From an uncultured Clostridia bacterium (GTDB taxonomy: Bacteria; Bacillota; Clostridia; Oscillospirales; Oscillospiraceae), in assembly GCA_945910975.1 (NCBI GenBank), contig CAMDZY010000015.1:1-15889 (forward strand): a stretch of 15,889 nt of DNA. Direction: 5' to 3'. Below the pieces are notes generated by a model. The model was not told the DNA's origin and made no database searches. It saw only the letters and a program-made list of their open reading frames with translations. Made by a program: the position numbers and the translations under genes. Positions 1 to 6,392 of this stretch are shown one piece after another. Numbering within the stretch: the first letter of the stretch is position 1; each line of letters starts with the position of its first letter.

Positions 1-10
1 TACATTATAG

Positions 11-120
11 GACGCAAACGTGCGAGTCAAGTGCCGTAGGCGCTTGGCGAGTGCGATGCAGCGTCCGGCAATGTTCTTCCGCGAGGAAGAACTCTGTCGA
101 AAAACGAAGTTTTTCGACAG
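11..120 (+). other. Tandem hairpin array upstream of a terminator
   Basis: Three consecutive hairpins precede the terminator at 124-156. The first has a 10-bp arm pair, 26-35 with 39-48, including two G-T wobbles and loop GTA. It may be enclosed by GACGC (11-15) pairing with GCGTC (61-65). The second is a perfect 8-bp stem, 73-80 with 85-92, closed by a GCGA loop of the GNRA class. The third is a perfect 12-bp stem, 94-105 with 109-120, loop GAA. One- to three-base gaps separate the last elements. This could be the 3' part of a structured RNA, an extragenic palindromic repeat family, or the 3' UTR of a plus-strand gene left of the window. I do not recognise an RNA family, and the orientation is inferred only from the following terminator. 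Confidence 0.55.
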
Positions 121-123
121 GCT

Positions 124-156
124 AACACCGCCCTGGGATTTTCCCGGGGCGGTGTT
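124..156 (+). terminator. Rho-independent terminator, plus orientation
   Basis: A 15-bp stem pairs 124-138 with 142-156 around a TTT loop, with one T-G wobble and a GC-rich middle. The plus strand continues TTTTGTGC, while the minus-strand exit has no T run. It therefore most likely ends a plus-strand transcript entering from the left edge and converging on the minus-strand zinc-ribbon gene. Confidence 0.75.
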
Positions 157-231
157 TTGTGCAATATTCAAATTCATTGCAAACACAAAACCATGGCGGT
201 AGAACTTGCAGCCATGGCTTTGTGCTCAAGT

Positions 232-250
232 GGAGCTGCAATGCAGCTCC
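232..250. repeat. Perfect 9-bp palindrome with one-base centre
   Basis: GGAGCTGCA at 232-240 is mirrored by TGCAGCTCC at 242-250 around a single A. As DNA this is a possible protein-binding site. As RNA it would form a shortened hairpin. It sits just before the purine-only tract, and no gene start nearby gives it a clear role. Confidence 0.5.
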
Positions 251-256
251 TTGCAT

Positions 257-298
257 AAAAGAGAGAGGGAGAAAAAGAAAGAAGAAAGGAGAGAGAAA
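257..298. other. 42-base polypurine tract
   Basis: Every base from 257 to 298 is A or G on the plus strand, as a GA-rich run with several GAGAGA and AAGAAA blocks. The complementary strand is purely pyrimidine. Such tracts can adopt unusual helical forms or act as slippage-prone sequence. No coding frame explains it. Confidence 0.6.
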
Positions 299-341
299 CG
301 AAAAAACGTACAGGGATTCACACACTTGGCAAACTGCCTGC

Positions 342-370
342 ATAAAGATTTGCATCTGCAATATCTTTAT
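342..370. repeat. 13-bp inverted repeat with one bulge
   Basis: ATAAAGAT (342-349) plus TTGCA (350-354) pairs with TGCAA (357-361) and ATCTTTAT (363-370), leaving T362 bulged and a two-base centre. As RNA the innermost pairs could not close, but an 11-bp stem would remain. As DNA it resembles a large dyad operator. It lies between genes and has no assigned target. Confidence 0.45.
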
Positions 371-606
371 GAACTTATCTTATCGGACAAGTGTGGCGAA
401 ACTGTGAACAGTTCGAAAAGAAAAACTGAACATTTCCAGTCCCGCGCAATTCCGGTGTGCAGAACGCGGAAAGCCCACCAGACTGCGGGGATTTTGTGTG
501 GAAGAATCTTCTGCAAGCGGGCAGGGGAATCGCGCGAAGAAGAGCGATTTTGAGGGCTACTTGCCCGATGTGGAGTGGTTCGGCGAAGTGTGCCCGCTTC
601 CGGGTG

Positions 607-641
607 CAAAAAATATGCCGCGACAAAATGTCGCGGCATAT
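607..641 (-). terminator. Rho-independent terminator of the zinc-ribbon gene
   Basis: A perfect 13-bp stem pairs 613-625 with 629-641 around a three-base loop. On the minus strand it is followed by a T run (complement of A608-A613). It starts ten bases after the stop codon of the zinc-ribbon gene, which fits a monocistronic transcript. The plus-strand exit lacks a T run. Confidence 0.88.
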
Positions 642-651
642 GAAACGGGAA

Positions 652-930
652 TTAGCCGTTTTCCTTCATCTTTGCAAAGCAATCGCTGCAATAGACGGGG
701 CGGTCGGACTTGGGTTCAAAGGGAACTCTTGCTTCCTTGCCGCAAGCAGCGCAGACTGCAGTGAAATATTCGCGGGGGCCATGGGCGGCGTTTTTACGGG
801 CGTCGCGGCAGGCCTTGCAGCGCTGAGGCTCGTTCTGGAAACCACGTTCGGCATAGAATTCCTGCTCACCGGCGGTGAAAACGAATTCCTTGCCACAGCT
901 CTTGCAAACTAAAGTCTTGTCTTCGTACAT
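652..930 (-). CDS. Double zinc-ribbon domain protein
   Basis: This is a 92-residue cytoplasmic protein with two treble-cysteine units. The first, residues 5-45, has C9-x2-C12 and C38-x2-C41 and resembles the probable zinc-ribbon family PF13451 (zf-trcl). The second, residues 55-86, has C60-x2-C63 and C81-x2-C84 and matches the CxxC-spacer-CxxC pattern of TIGR04272. All eight cysteines are intact, so two structural zinc ions are expected; metal binding is inferred. The ATG at 930 follows a GAGAGG ribosome binding site about nine bases upstream. The gene is monocistronic, with a strong promoter at 1078-1106, a long leader and its own terminator. The cellular role of these small proteins is unknown; nucleic acid or protein binding is plausible. 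Family assignment is from motif memory. Confidence 0.88.
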   Translation of the reverse strand: MYEDKTLVCKSCGKEFVFTAGEQEFYAERGFQNEPQRCKACRDARKNAAHGPREYFTAVCAACGKEARVPFEPKSDRPVYCSDCFAKMKENG

Positions 931-1071
931 TGGATGTTACCTCTCTTGAATGTTTTTTTGCCCTGACGAAGAATCCATCAAAAAGTGTGCTGGTACAACA
1001 ACAGGGTGAATATATGCGAACGGGTTTGCCGTTTACATCAATGAAATATAAGTGACATTACACAAATGCAC
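931..1071 (-). promoter_or_regulatory. Long 5' leader of the zinc-ribbon gene
   Basis: The predicted start of transcription near 1071 leaves about 140 untranslated bases before the ATG at 930. That is long for a monocistronic 92-codon gene. A short hairpin with arms AACGG and CCGTT lies within it, and CCCTG (961-965) could pair with CAGGG (1002-1006) over a wide loop. I see no known riboswitch core. Post-transcriptional control is possible but unproven. Confidence 0.4.
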
Positions 1072-1077
1072 AAATAC

Positions 1078-1106
1078 ATTTTAACCTTAAATATCCGATT
1101 TGTCAA
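1078..1106 (-). promoter_or_regulatory. Sigma-A promoter of the zinc-ribbon gene
   Basis: Read on the minus strand, a perfect TTGACA (1106-1101) is separated by exactly 17 bases from TAAAAT (1083-1078), which matches the -10 consensus at five of six positions. The surroundings are AT-rich. This is one of the two strongest promoters in the window and implies high expression. Confidence 0.88.
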
Positions 1107-1112
1107 TACTTT

Positions 1113-1141
1113 ATAAAAAATTTTTTGAGAAATTCTCAAAA
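1113..1141 (-). terminator. Weak AT-rich terminator after ruvB
   Basis: A palindrome pairs 1123-1131 with 1133-1141 (TTTTGAGAA arms). On the minus strand it is followed by AATTTTTT. The stem is AT-rich, so termination would be partial, and read-through into the zinc-ribbon gene is possible. It lies about 60 bases after the ruvB stop and is the only terminator-like element found before the next promoter. Confidence 0.45.
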
Positions 1142-1202
1142 TTCAGCAAAATCAATTAGATTGACGGGTCAAAATTGGCAAAGGTGCGCAATCGGCGGCC
1201 TA

Positions 1203-2237
1203 TCAACAAAACTGCTGTTGTCCCTCACGGGCGATGTGCAGATGGTCATAGGCCAGCTGTGTGACGCAGCGGCCGCGTGGCGTGCGGGTCAGGAAGCCGA
1301 TTTGCATCAAATATGGCTCGTACACATCTTCCAGCGTTACGGCCTCTTCGCCGATGGTGGCGGCCAATGTTTCCAGCCCCACGGGGCCACCGCCATAGTT
1401 GTGGATGATGGCGGCGAGCATCCGACGGTCGGTGGCGTCCAGGCCGAGCTTGTCGACCTCCAGCCGTTGCAGCGCATGGTCGGCGGCGTCCTTAGTGATG
1501 ACGCCGTTGTGATAGACCTGCGCAAAATCGCGCACACGGCGCAGCAGACGGTTGGCAATTCTGGGCGTGCCACGGCTGCGGGAAGCAATTTCCGTTGCGC
1601 CGCCCGGCTCAATGTCGATGCCGAGCAGCGTTGCAGAACGCGTTACAATGCGTGCAAGTTCTTCATTTGTGTATAGCTCCAGCCGCAGTGATACGCCGAA
1701 GCGGTCACGCAGGGGGCTGGACAGCTGCCCGGCGCGCGTGGTTGCGCCGATCATAGTGAAGCGGGGCAAATCCAGACGGATGGAGTTGGCAGACGGGCCT
1801 TTGCCGACAATGATGTCAATGGCGAAGTCCTCCATCGCCGGGTAGAGGATTTCCTCAACCGCACGGTTCAGACGGTGAATTTCGTCGATAAACAGGATAT
1901 CACCGGCGTTGAGATTGGTCAAAAGTGCGGCCAAATCGCCGGCCTTTTCAATTGCGGGGCCGGAGGTGATGCGAATATTGACGCCCATCTCGTTGGCAAT
2001 GACGCCGGCCAGCGTGGTTTTGCCCAGACCTGGGGGGCCATAGAGCAGCACGTGATCCAGCGGCTCGTTGCGGCGCTTTGCCGCCTCGATATAAACGGCT
2101 AGATTTCCCTTTGCCTTTTCCTGACCGGTATAATCCTGTAGTGTTTTCGGGCGGAGGGAAAATTCGCCATCATCCAGAGGGGTCAGAGAAGTGGTGATGA
2201 TGGGGGCATCTTCATTTTGCGTAAAATCAATACTCAT
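1203..2237 (-). CDS. ruvB: Holliday junction branch migration ATPase RuvB
   Basis: RuvB is the hexameric AAA+ motor that, with RuvA, drives branch migration of Holliday junctions during recombinational repair. At 344 residues it has normal family length. Walker A is GPPGLGKT at 67-74. Walker B is LFIDE at 115-119. Sensor 1 is GATTRAG at 164-170. The arginine finger is R177 in SPLRDRF, and sensor 2 lies in GTPRIANRLLRR near 223-234. The C-terminal winged helix ends with GFLTRTPRG, typical of the family. The ATG at 2237 follows a consensus AAGGAGG that overlaps the ruvA stop region, with 12 bases between the genes. It is the last gene of the ten-gene operon, and all catalytic motifs are intact. 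Confidence 0.98.
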   Translation of the reverse strand: MSIDFTQNEDAPIITTSLTPLDDGEFSLRPKTLQDYTGQEKAKGNLAVYIEAAKRRNEPLDHVLLYGPPGLGKTTLAGVIANEMGVNIRITSGPAIEKAGDLAALLTNLNAGDILFIDEIHRLNRAVEEILYPAMEDFAIDIIVGKGPSANSIRLDLPRFTMIGATTRAGQLSSPLRDRFGVSLRLELYTNEELARIVTRSATLLGIDIEPGGATEIASRSRGTPRIANRLLRRVRDFAQVYHNGVITKDAADHALQRLEVDKLGLDATDRRMLAAIIHNYGGGPVGLETLAATIGEEAVTLEDVYEPYLMQIGFLTRTPRGRCVTQLAYDHLHIAREGQQQFC

Positions 2238-2249
2238 GTTGTCCCTCCT

Positions 2250-2846
2250 TTAGCCGCTCACCATGGCGCGCAACGCCTGACGGACGATTTCCTCTGTGGA
2301 CATGTTTTCCACTTGCAGTTTCTTGAGCACTCTGGTGATATCGTGTTGCGCATAACCCAACTCGGCCAGTGCGGCGGTGGCCAACGCCACATGGCTGCCG
2401 GTGGAGGGTACAGAAGTCGGCGTGGAGAGATCCACACTTTGCACATCGTGTCCCAGCGTGTCCTTCAGCTCCAGAATGATGCGCTGCGCAGATTTCTTGC
2501 CCACACCCTGCGCCATGGTCAAAGAGCGCTCATCGCCCGTCATAATGGCAAGGGTAAATTGCTCCGGCGTCAACGCGGACAAAATGGCAACGGCGGCTTT
2601 CGTGCCGACGCCGTTGACGCCGAGCAGCAGCTCGAACAGGCGCAGTTCCTCGCGAGTGGAAAAGCCATAGATGTCAAAGGCATCCTCGCGGATATTGCAG
2701 TAGGTATACAGCTTCGCTTTCTCGCCCACACGTAACTGTGACTGGGTATAGTTGGTCACGTGGCAACCGTAGCCAACGCCGCCGCAGTCAATCACGGCGA
2801 GGTTGGTATCTAAAATTGTTATTTTACCGTTCAAATAATAAAACAT
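2250..2846 (-). CDS. ruvA: Holliday junction DNA-binding protein RuvA
   Basis: RuvA binds the four-way junction and loads RuvB rings. The protein has 198 residues. It shows an N-terminal OB-fold (about 1-63, starting MFYYLNGKI), tandem helix-hairpin-helix motifs around LLGVNGVGTKAA and AQGVGKKSAQRI, a variable linker, and a C-terminal RuvB-contacting three-helix domain with LGYAQHDITRVL. The open frame extends 27 codons further upstream into ruvC. The ATG at 2846 was chosen because it starts the conserved OB-fold and because it sits one base after the ruvC stop, the usual coupled arrangement. A GGAG lies about 12 bases upstream. The order ruvC-ruvA-ruvB is standard. Confidence 0.97.
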   Translation of the reverse strand: MFYYLNGKITILDTNLAVIDCGGVGYGCHVTNYTQSQLRVGEKAKLYTYCNIREDAFDIYGFSTREELRLFELLLGVNGVGTKAAVAILSALTPEQFTLAIMTGDERSLTMAQGVGKKSAQRIILELKDTLGHDVQSVDLSTPTSVPSTGSHVALATAALAELGYAQHDITRVLKKLQVENMSTEEIVRQALRAMVSG

Positions 2847-2847
2847 A

Positions 2848-3345
2848 TCAAGGATTCTCCAGTTTTGACAGTAGAGAGGTGTTGGATCGGGCATGGCACA
2901 GGGCAATGGCGATGGCATCGGCGGCATCGTCCGGACGGGCGACCTGCTTCATGTTCAAAATGCGGCGCGTCATGTCCATGACCTGCCGCTTTTCTGCTTT
3001 GCCGTAGCCCACAACGGCCTGCTTGACCTGCATGGGCGTATACTCGAACAGCGGAACCTCCGCCTTGGAGATGGCAAGTAAAATTACACCTCGGCCGTGG
3101 GAAACGCCAATGCCGGTGGTGATGTTGTGTCCCCAGAACAGCTCTTCCACCGCGACGGCTTCGGGCTTGGTGACTTCCAGAAGGCGCGCCATGTCGTCAT
3201 ACAAAATGCGCAGCCGGTCGGGGAAGGGAAGCTCCTTTGGCGTGGTGATGGTACCGTATTGCAGCAGCGCCTGCTGCCCCCGGTCGGAGGTAATCAGGCC
3301 AAAGCCGGTGGTAGCATAGCCGGGATCGATTCCTAAAATGCGCAT
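2848..3345 (-). CDS. ruvC: Crossover junction endodeoxyribonuclease RuvC
   Basis: RuvC is the dimeric RNase H-fold nuclease that resolves Holliday junctions by symmetric nicking. With the ATG at 3345 the product has 165 residues, the normal length, beginning MRILGIDPG. The four metal-binding acidic residues are visible: D7 in GIDPG, E67 in AVEELFW, D140 and D143 in the DDAADAIAIALCHA stretch. The frame stays open for 31 more codons upstream, but those residues overlap the small membrane protein gene and are not conserved family sequence. The start lies two bases after that upstream stop codon, which implies translational coupling. Confidence 0.97.
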   Translation of the reverse strand: MRILGIDPGYATTGFGLITSDRGQQALLQYGTITTPKELPFPDRLRILYDDMARLLEVTKPEAVAVEELFWGHNITTGIGVSHGRGVILLAISKAEVPLFEYTPMQVKQAVVGYGKAEKRQVMDMTRRILNMKQVARPDDAADAIAIALCHARSNTSLLSKLENP

Positions 3346-3347
3346 CG

Positions 3348-3527
3348 TCAGCCCAGCAGACCGAACAGCGAACCTGCCGTTCCGATTTCCAGCAGCCACA
3401 AAATCAGGCCGACTACCACAATCACCAGTAAAACCCACGCCAGCACCAGCTGGTACTTCGGGCGGGGTGTATAAGTCTGCTTATCTTGCAGCGGTTCCGG
3501 CTGCACATTGCGTTCTTCTTGTTCCAT
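3348..3527 (-). CDS. Small single-pass membrane protein between rlmH and ruvC
   Basis: This is a 59-residue protein with three parts. Residues 1-26 are charged and hydrophilic (starts MEQEERNVQPEP). One long hydrophobic helix spans about 27-47 (LVLAWVLLVIVVVGLILWLL). A short tail ends in SLFGLLG. Positive residues R22, K24 before the helix favour the N-terminus inside. The ATG at 3527 has GAGGTG about six bases upstream. The stop is two bases before ruvC, and the gap to rlmH is 18 bases, so it is embedded in the operon and probably translated. No family is recognised. A role tied to recombination is not shown, and it may simply be a local small membrane protein. Confidence 0.85.
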   Translation of the reverse strand: MEQEERNVQPEPLQDKQTYTPRPKYQLVLAWVLLVIVVVGLILWLLEIGTAGSLFGLLG

Positions 3528-3545
3528 ATTCTGTCACCTCATGTG

Positions 3546-4028
3546 TTATTTGTGATATTTTGTTCCCGCCTGAATGGATTCGGCGCGGTAAAGCTGCTCC
3601 AGCACCATTACGCGGGCCAGGTGGTGAGGAAAGGTCATGCGGCTCATGGAAAGCCGCAAATCCGCCATCTGCTTCAGCTCCGGCGCCATGCCGAACGAGG
3701 AGCCGATGACAAAACAGGCGGCGGATTTGCCGCCGAGTTTGACTTGCTTTAAGGTGTTGGCCAACTGCTCGGACGACTGCATCGCACCTTCCGGCGTCAG
3801 CACACACAGCCATGCGCCCTTGGGCAGCTTTGGACGCAGCATTTCAAACTCCTTGGCAAGCGCGGCCTGAATTTCCGTTTGGCTGGGATTGTCCGACAGT
3901 CGGTACTCCGGCAGCTCGATCAGTTGAAATTTGCAAAAGGCCTGCAGCCGCTTGGCGTATTCGTCGACGGCGGCCTGATAAAATTTCTCTTTTAGCTTGC
4001 CAACGACAAGTAATGTGATAGAAAACAT
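3546..4028 (-). CDS. rlmH: 23S rRNA pseudouridine-1915 N3-methyltransferase RlmH
   Basis: RlmH is a SPOUT-family methyltransferase that uses S-adenosylmethionine to methylate pseudouridine 1915 in helix 69 of 23S rRNA on assembled ribosomes. The 160 residues fit the family (about 155-160). Conserved features are the start MFSITLLVVGKLKE, an EY-KRL helix, WLCVLTPEG (73-81), and the C-terminal knot with FVIGSSFGM (106-114), LTFPHHLARV-like sequence at 131-140, EQLYRA and the terminal YHK. The usual IGG in the cofactor loop reads IGS here, a mild deviation. The ATG immediately follows the stop codon of the upstream DUF3786 gene with no gap, so it is likely translated by reinitiation. Confidence 0.96.
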   Translation of the reverse strand: MFSITLLVVGKLKEKFYQAAVDEYAKRLQAFCKFQLIELPEYRLSDNPSQTEIQAALAKEFEMLRPKLPKGAWLCVLTPEGAMQSSEQLANTLKQVKLGGKSAACFVIGSSFGMAPELKQMADLRLSMSRMTFPHHLARVMVLEQLYRAESIQAGTKYHK

Positions 4029-4613
4029 TTATTCAAACCCCAATTGTCGGTATAGATGTCCCATGATGTAAAACATGGTTTCAAACAAAACAAATTCGCG
4101 GGCGTTTTTGTCCCAGAGGCATTGCAGCTTGGCGGGAAATTCGTCGTCGGCCTGCCAGTATTGCAGCAAAACAGACAGCTTGCCGAATACGGGAATTTGA
4201 AAGCTAAAATCCGCCTTGGAGGGCAGTGCCGTGCCGACGCTTTGGCAAGCGGCAAGAAATTGTGCGGCGCTCACGCCGGTTTCGCCGGTTCCTGCCGCAG
4301 GGCCGATGCCGGAGCCGGAGCGCAGTGTGTGCGGAAGCGCATAGACACTGCACCATTCTCCCGCCAGAGGCGCGGACTGTGTGTGGTTTAAAAGGTCGTA
4401 AATCGACAGCGTTTCCTCAAATCCGGCCGGCGTTCCGTCGGAACGGAGAACCTGCGCGTCTTTGCGGCGCAGCTGATAGGTTTTGCCGCAAAATTCCAGC
4501 CAAAGTCCGGACGAATCTGTGCGCAAATTGTGGCGATGGGCAACGGCGTCCGGATCCTGTCGGGAAAACAAGATACGTGCCTGTTCGGTTTGCAGAGCAT
4601 AGTTATTTTGCAT
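4029..4613 (-). CDS. DUF3786 protein, second copy
   Basis: This 194-residue soluble protein resembles DUF3786 (PF12654), a family of unknown function in anaerobic bacteria and archaea. The C-terminal core is the recognisable part: residues 117-130 (QFLAACQSVG), a hydrophobic FQIPVFGKLSVLLQYW segment, and the signature DDEFP at 156-160. It is a paralogue of the 5758-6390 product, which has the same AACQ, ELPV/QIPV and DDEFP landmarks. It lacks a second signature, because the downstream LFDxN-like region reads CLWDKNAREF. Its start overlaps the Cys-rich gene by 11 bases, and its stop abuts rlmH. No signal peptide or membrane segment is seen. The family call is from motifs; the function is unknown. 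Confidence 0.82.
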   Translation of the reverse strand: MQNNYALQTEQARILFSRQDPDAVAHRHNLRTDSSGLWLEFCGKTYQLRRKDAQVLRSDGTPAGFEETLSIYDLLNHTQSAPLAGEWCSVYALPHTLRSGSGIGPAAGTGETGVSAAQFLAACQSVGTALPSKADFSFQIPVFGKLSVLLQYWQADDEFPAKLQCLWDKNAREFVLFETMFYIMGHLYRQLGFE

Positions 4614-4878
4614 GGTGCATCTTCCTCATGGCCGCAACGACCTCGCCGAAGCGGGCGTTGACGGCGCTGTAATTGTCCGGATCGTGCGGAAACAGGCAGG
4701 CCGAGCAGTCCTTGATGCCGGCTTCGGTGTAAGTGAACGCGCCGCCGCAGCCCTCGCCCAGACAATAAAGCGGGCAGTAACAGAACAGGCAGTTAAACCG
4801 TTCGGGATCTGCACCGGGGTGGCAGGGAAAAAATTCGCAGGCGGTATTTTGGAAATAGGCGTAATGTTTAGGCTTCAT
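4603..4878 (-). CDS. Cysteine-rich small domain protein
   Basis: This 91-residue protein is dominated by a cysteine-rich domain (residues 5-68) like PF04071. It has nine cysteines: C14, C19, C30, C33, C35, C39, C44, C58 and C61, with H20 and H65 nearby. Characteristic strings are EFFPCHPG, FNCLFCYCPLY and GIKDCSACLFPH. The pattern suggests a metal or Fe-S site. Members are often seen near cobalamin or corrinoid genes, which fits the ASKHA activator at the head of this operon. That link is inference. The ATG at 4878 has AGGAG seven bases upstream. It overlaps psd by 11 bases and the next DUF3786 gene by 11 bases, which indicates tight coupling. Confidence 0.9.
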   Translation of the reverse strand: MKPKHYAYFQNTACEFFPCHPGADPERFNCLFCYCPLYCLGEGCGGAFTYTEAGIKDCSACLFPHDPDNYSAVNARFGEVVAAMRKMHHAK

Positions 4879-5761
4879 GGTTTGCTCCTGACGGCAGAAT
4901 TTTGCCGATGCGCTCGCCGATAATCACCTTTGACTCGATGCCCATGGCGGAGTATTTTAAAATGTCCTCGTCGATCTGCACCGTGCCCTTGGGGATCAAC
5001 AGTGCAACGGTGGAGCCGCCGTACTCAAAATAGCCCTTTTCATCCAATTTGGAGAAGTACGCGCCGCCGTGCATATAGTGGTTGCGGATCTTGCCAACCA
5101 GAAGCGCGCCCACCTCGATTTGCACGATCTCACCCAAATGCTCGGTGTACAGTACCGTCCACTGGCGGGAGTTGCGCGCGTAGACCCGACTGTCTGCGGA
5201 AACCGGGTTGACGGTGTGCAAAACGCCCTTGATTTTTACGGTACTGCTCTGCGTGCCGCTATCCGGATAAACGTAACGGTGATAATCATCCGGCGTCAAG
5301 CGGAAAATCAGGCACAACCCGCCGGTGAAGCGTCGGGCATAGGCTTCGTTTTCCAGCAGTTCGCCGACGGTGTAGACGGAATTTTTGATGGAAAAGCGGC
5401 TGGTTTCATCGATTTGATAAACGGTCAGCTTGGAATCGGCAATGGCGGGCAGCTCATCTGCTGCGGTCTGGTCGAGATATTGAATCCGCTGACGCGTGAA
5501 AAATTCGTTGAAATTGCGATATTTGACGGGGAAACAGTCACTTGTTGAAATATTGAATTTCTTGACAAACTTTTTCACTTTTCCCTTGGAAAGCGGGCTT
5601 TTTTCATAGATGGAGTAAAGATTGGAAACCGGCTTGCGGTAGACAAAGCTCTTGAGCAAAATGCGGCCGGTGCGGGTGTTGTAAAGAAATTTAATGGAGC
5701 CAACAGCGCATTCCTTTTCGTCCACCACGCGCTGCTGACTGCGGTCATATACCCGGATCAT
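4868..5761 (-). CDS. psd: Phosphatidylserine decarboxylase proenzyme
   Basis: This pyruvoyl enzyme converts phosphatidylserine to phosphatidylethanolamine at the membrane. The 297 residues match the longer clostridial form. The self-cleavage motif is GGST at 248-251, so S250 would become the pyruvoyl group of the small alpha chain. Catalytic partners are visible: D109 in IADSKLT, H161 in DDYHRYVYP, and the LHTVNPVS segment at 181-188. A conserved FNEFFTR element lies at 84-90. No phosphatidylserine synthase gene is in the window, so the substrate must be made elsewhere. The ATG overlaps the upstream DUF3786 stop as ATGA (4 bases). Its placement between two DUF3786 genes is unusual. Confidence 0.96.
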   Translation of the reverse strand: MIRVYDRSQQRVVDEKECAVGSIKFLYNTRTGRILLKSFVYRKPVSNLYSIYEKSPLSKGKVKKFVKKFNISTSDCFPVKYRNFNEFFTRQRIQYLDQTAADELPAIADSKLTVYQIDETSRFSIKNSVYTVGELLENEAYARRFTGGLCLIFRLTPDDYHRYVYPDSGTQSSTVKIKGVLHTVNPVSADSRVYARNSRQWTVLYTEHLGEIVQIEVGALLVGKIRNHYMHGGAYFSKLDEKGYFEYGGSTVALLIPKGTVQIDEDILKYSAMGIESKVIIGERIGKILPSGANHEA

Positions 5762-6390
5762 GCGCGCATCTCCTCATTCATTTTTGCCTTGATTGCGGTA
5801 ATCAGCAGATCGCCCGCTACCACGCGATCCTCGGCGGCAAAGCCGGAGGCAAAATTGTCGGAATACAGCAGCTGGGCACTGGGCGGAAATTCGTCGTCGC
5901 CCTCCCAGACGATGATCTGCATAGCGTAATTGTCCAAAACCGGCAGCTCAAAGGCACAGTCGCCGTGTGGCAAGCGCTTTGCGCCCATGGCCTGACACGC
6001 AGCGGCAAATTGCTTTGTGCGCGTGCCGAAGGTGAACGCGGCACGCGTCAGGCAACGGCCGGTGTACGGCTGAATATACATCTCGCCCCAAGGCATTTCA
6101 CGGAACGTTTTCCACGTGCCGCCGGATGCAACGGCCTTGCCCTCGAGCAGGTAGCGCAGCAAAAAGGTCTGCGCAGGCAGAGAGGTCAGCGCCAAACAGC
6201 CTTCCTCACCGCGAATTTGGTAATCCGGCCAGTGAATTTGGCAATCCTTGCCCAAAAGCTGCAGAGAAAACCAGCCGCTTTCGGCGTCGAACGGCACCTG
6301 GCAACGCTCGACTGCCGCAGCGGGATCGAGTGCGGCAAATGCTTGCACATAGTGCGCAAACGGCACTTCTTCCTTATTATTCTGCACCAT
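5758..6390 (-). CDS. DUF3786 protein, first copy
   Basis: This 210-residue soluble protein is of the DUF3786 family. The family core is clear: residues 127-135 (QFAAACQAM), CAFELPVLDNYAMQIIVW, and the signature WEGDDEFPPSAQLL at 162-175, then YSDNF and a C-terminal helix. It is paralogous to the 4029-4613 product and is the more canonical copy. Five cysteines (C30, C50, C65, C113, C132, plus C145 near the core) are scattered rather than clustered. The ATG at 6390 lies two bases after the ASKHA stop and has GGAGG seven bases upstream. Position right after a corrinoid-activator-like gene suggests an accessory role there, but no function is established. Confidence 0.88.
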   Translation of the reverse strand: MVQNNKEEVPFAHYVQAFAALDPAAAVERCQVPFDAESGWFSLQLLGKDCQIHWPDYQIRGEEGCLALTSLPAQTFLLRYLLEGKAVASGGTWKTFREMPWGEMYIQPYTGRCLTRAAFTFGTRTKQFAAACQAMGAKRLPHGDCAFELPVLDNYAMQIIVWEGDDEFPPSAQLLYSDNFASGFAAEDRVVAGDLLITAIKAKMNEEMRA

Positions 6391-6392
6391 AA

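Larger units (their letters stand above)
157..606. other. Intergenic stretch with no supported gene
   Basis: About 450 bases lie between the plus-strand terminator and the minus-strand terminator. Open frames exist on both strands, but none has a good ribosome binding site, a recognisable domain or protein-like composition. What is visible is a perfect palindrome at 232-250, a 42-base pure purine tract at 257-298, a long imperfect inverted repeat at 342-370, and a short GGCA/TGCC hairpin near 328-338. A small RNA or a decayed gene cannot be excluded. I see no consensus promoter. Confidence 0.5.

Noticed and set aside
367..639. Minus-strand frames downstream of the zinc-ribbon gene
   Set aside because: They begin inside the terminator hairpin, have no ribosome binding site, and show no recognisable domain.
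206..764. Plus-strand frames across the left intergenic region and the zinc-ribbon gene
   Set aside because: One runs through the polypurine tract, giving a Lys/Arg/Glu-rich low-complexity segment, and the others overlap the real minus-strand gene. No promoter or ribosome binding site supports them.
931..1202. A divergent plus-strand promoter near the AT-rich tract
   Set aside because: No pair of plus-strand boxes with acceptable spacing was found, and no plus-strand gene follows.
2847..2927. Longer RuvA start
   Set aside because: The extra 27 codons lie inside ruvC and precede the conserved OB-fold start; the ATG at 2846 is coupled to the ruvC stop.
3346..3438. Longer RuvC start
   Set aside because: The extension overlaps the small membrane protein gene in another frame and is not family sequence; MRILGIDPG at 3345 is the conserved N-terminus.
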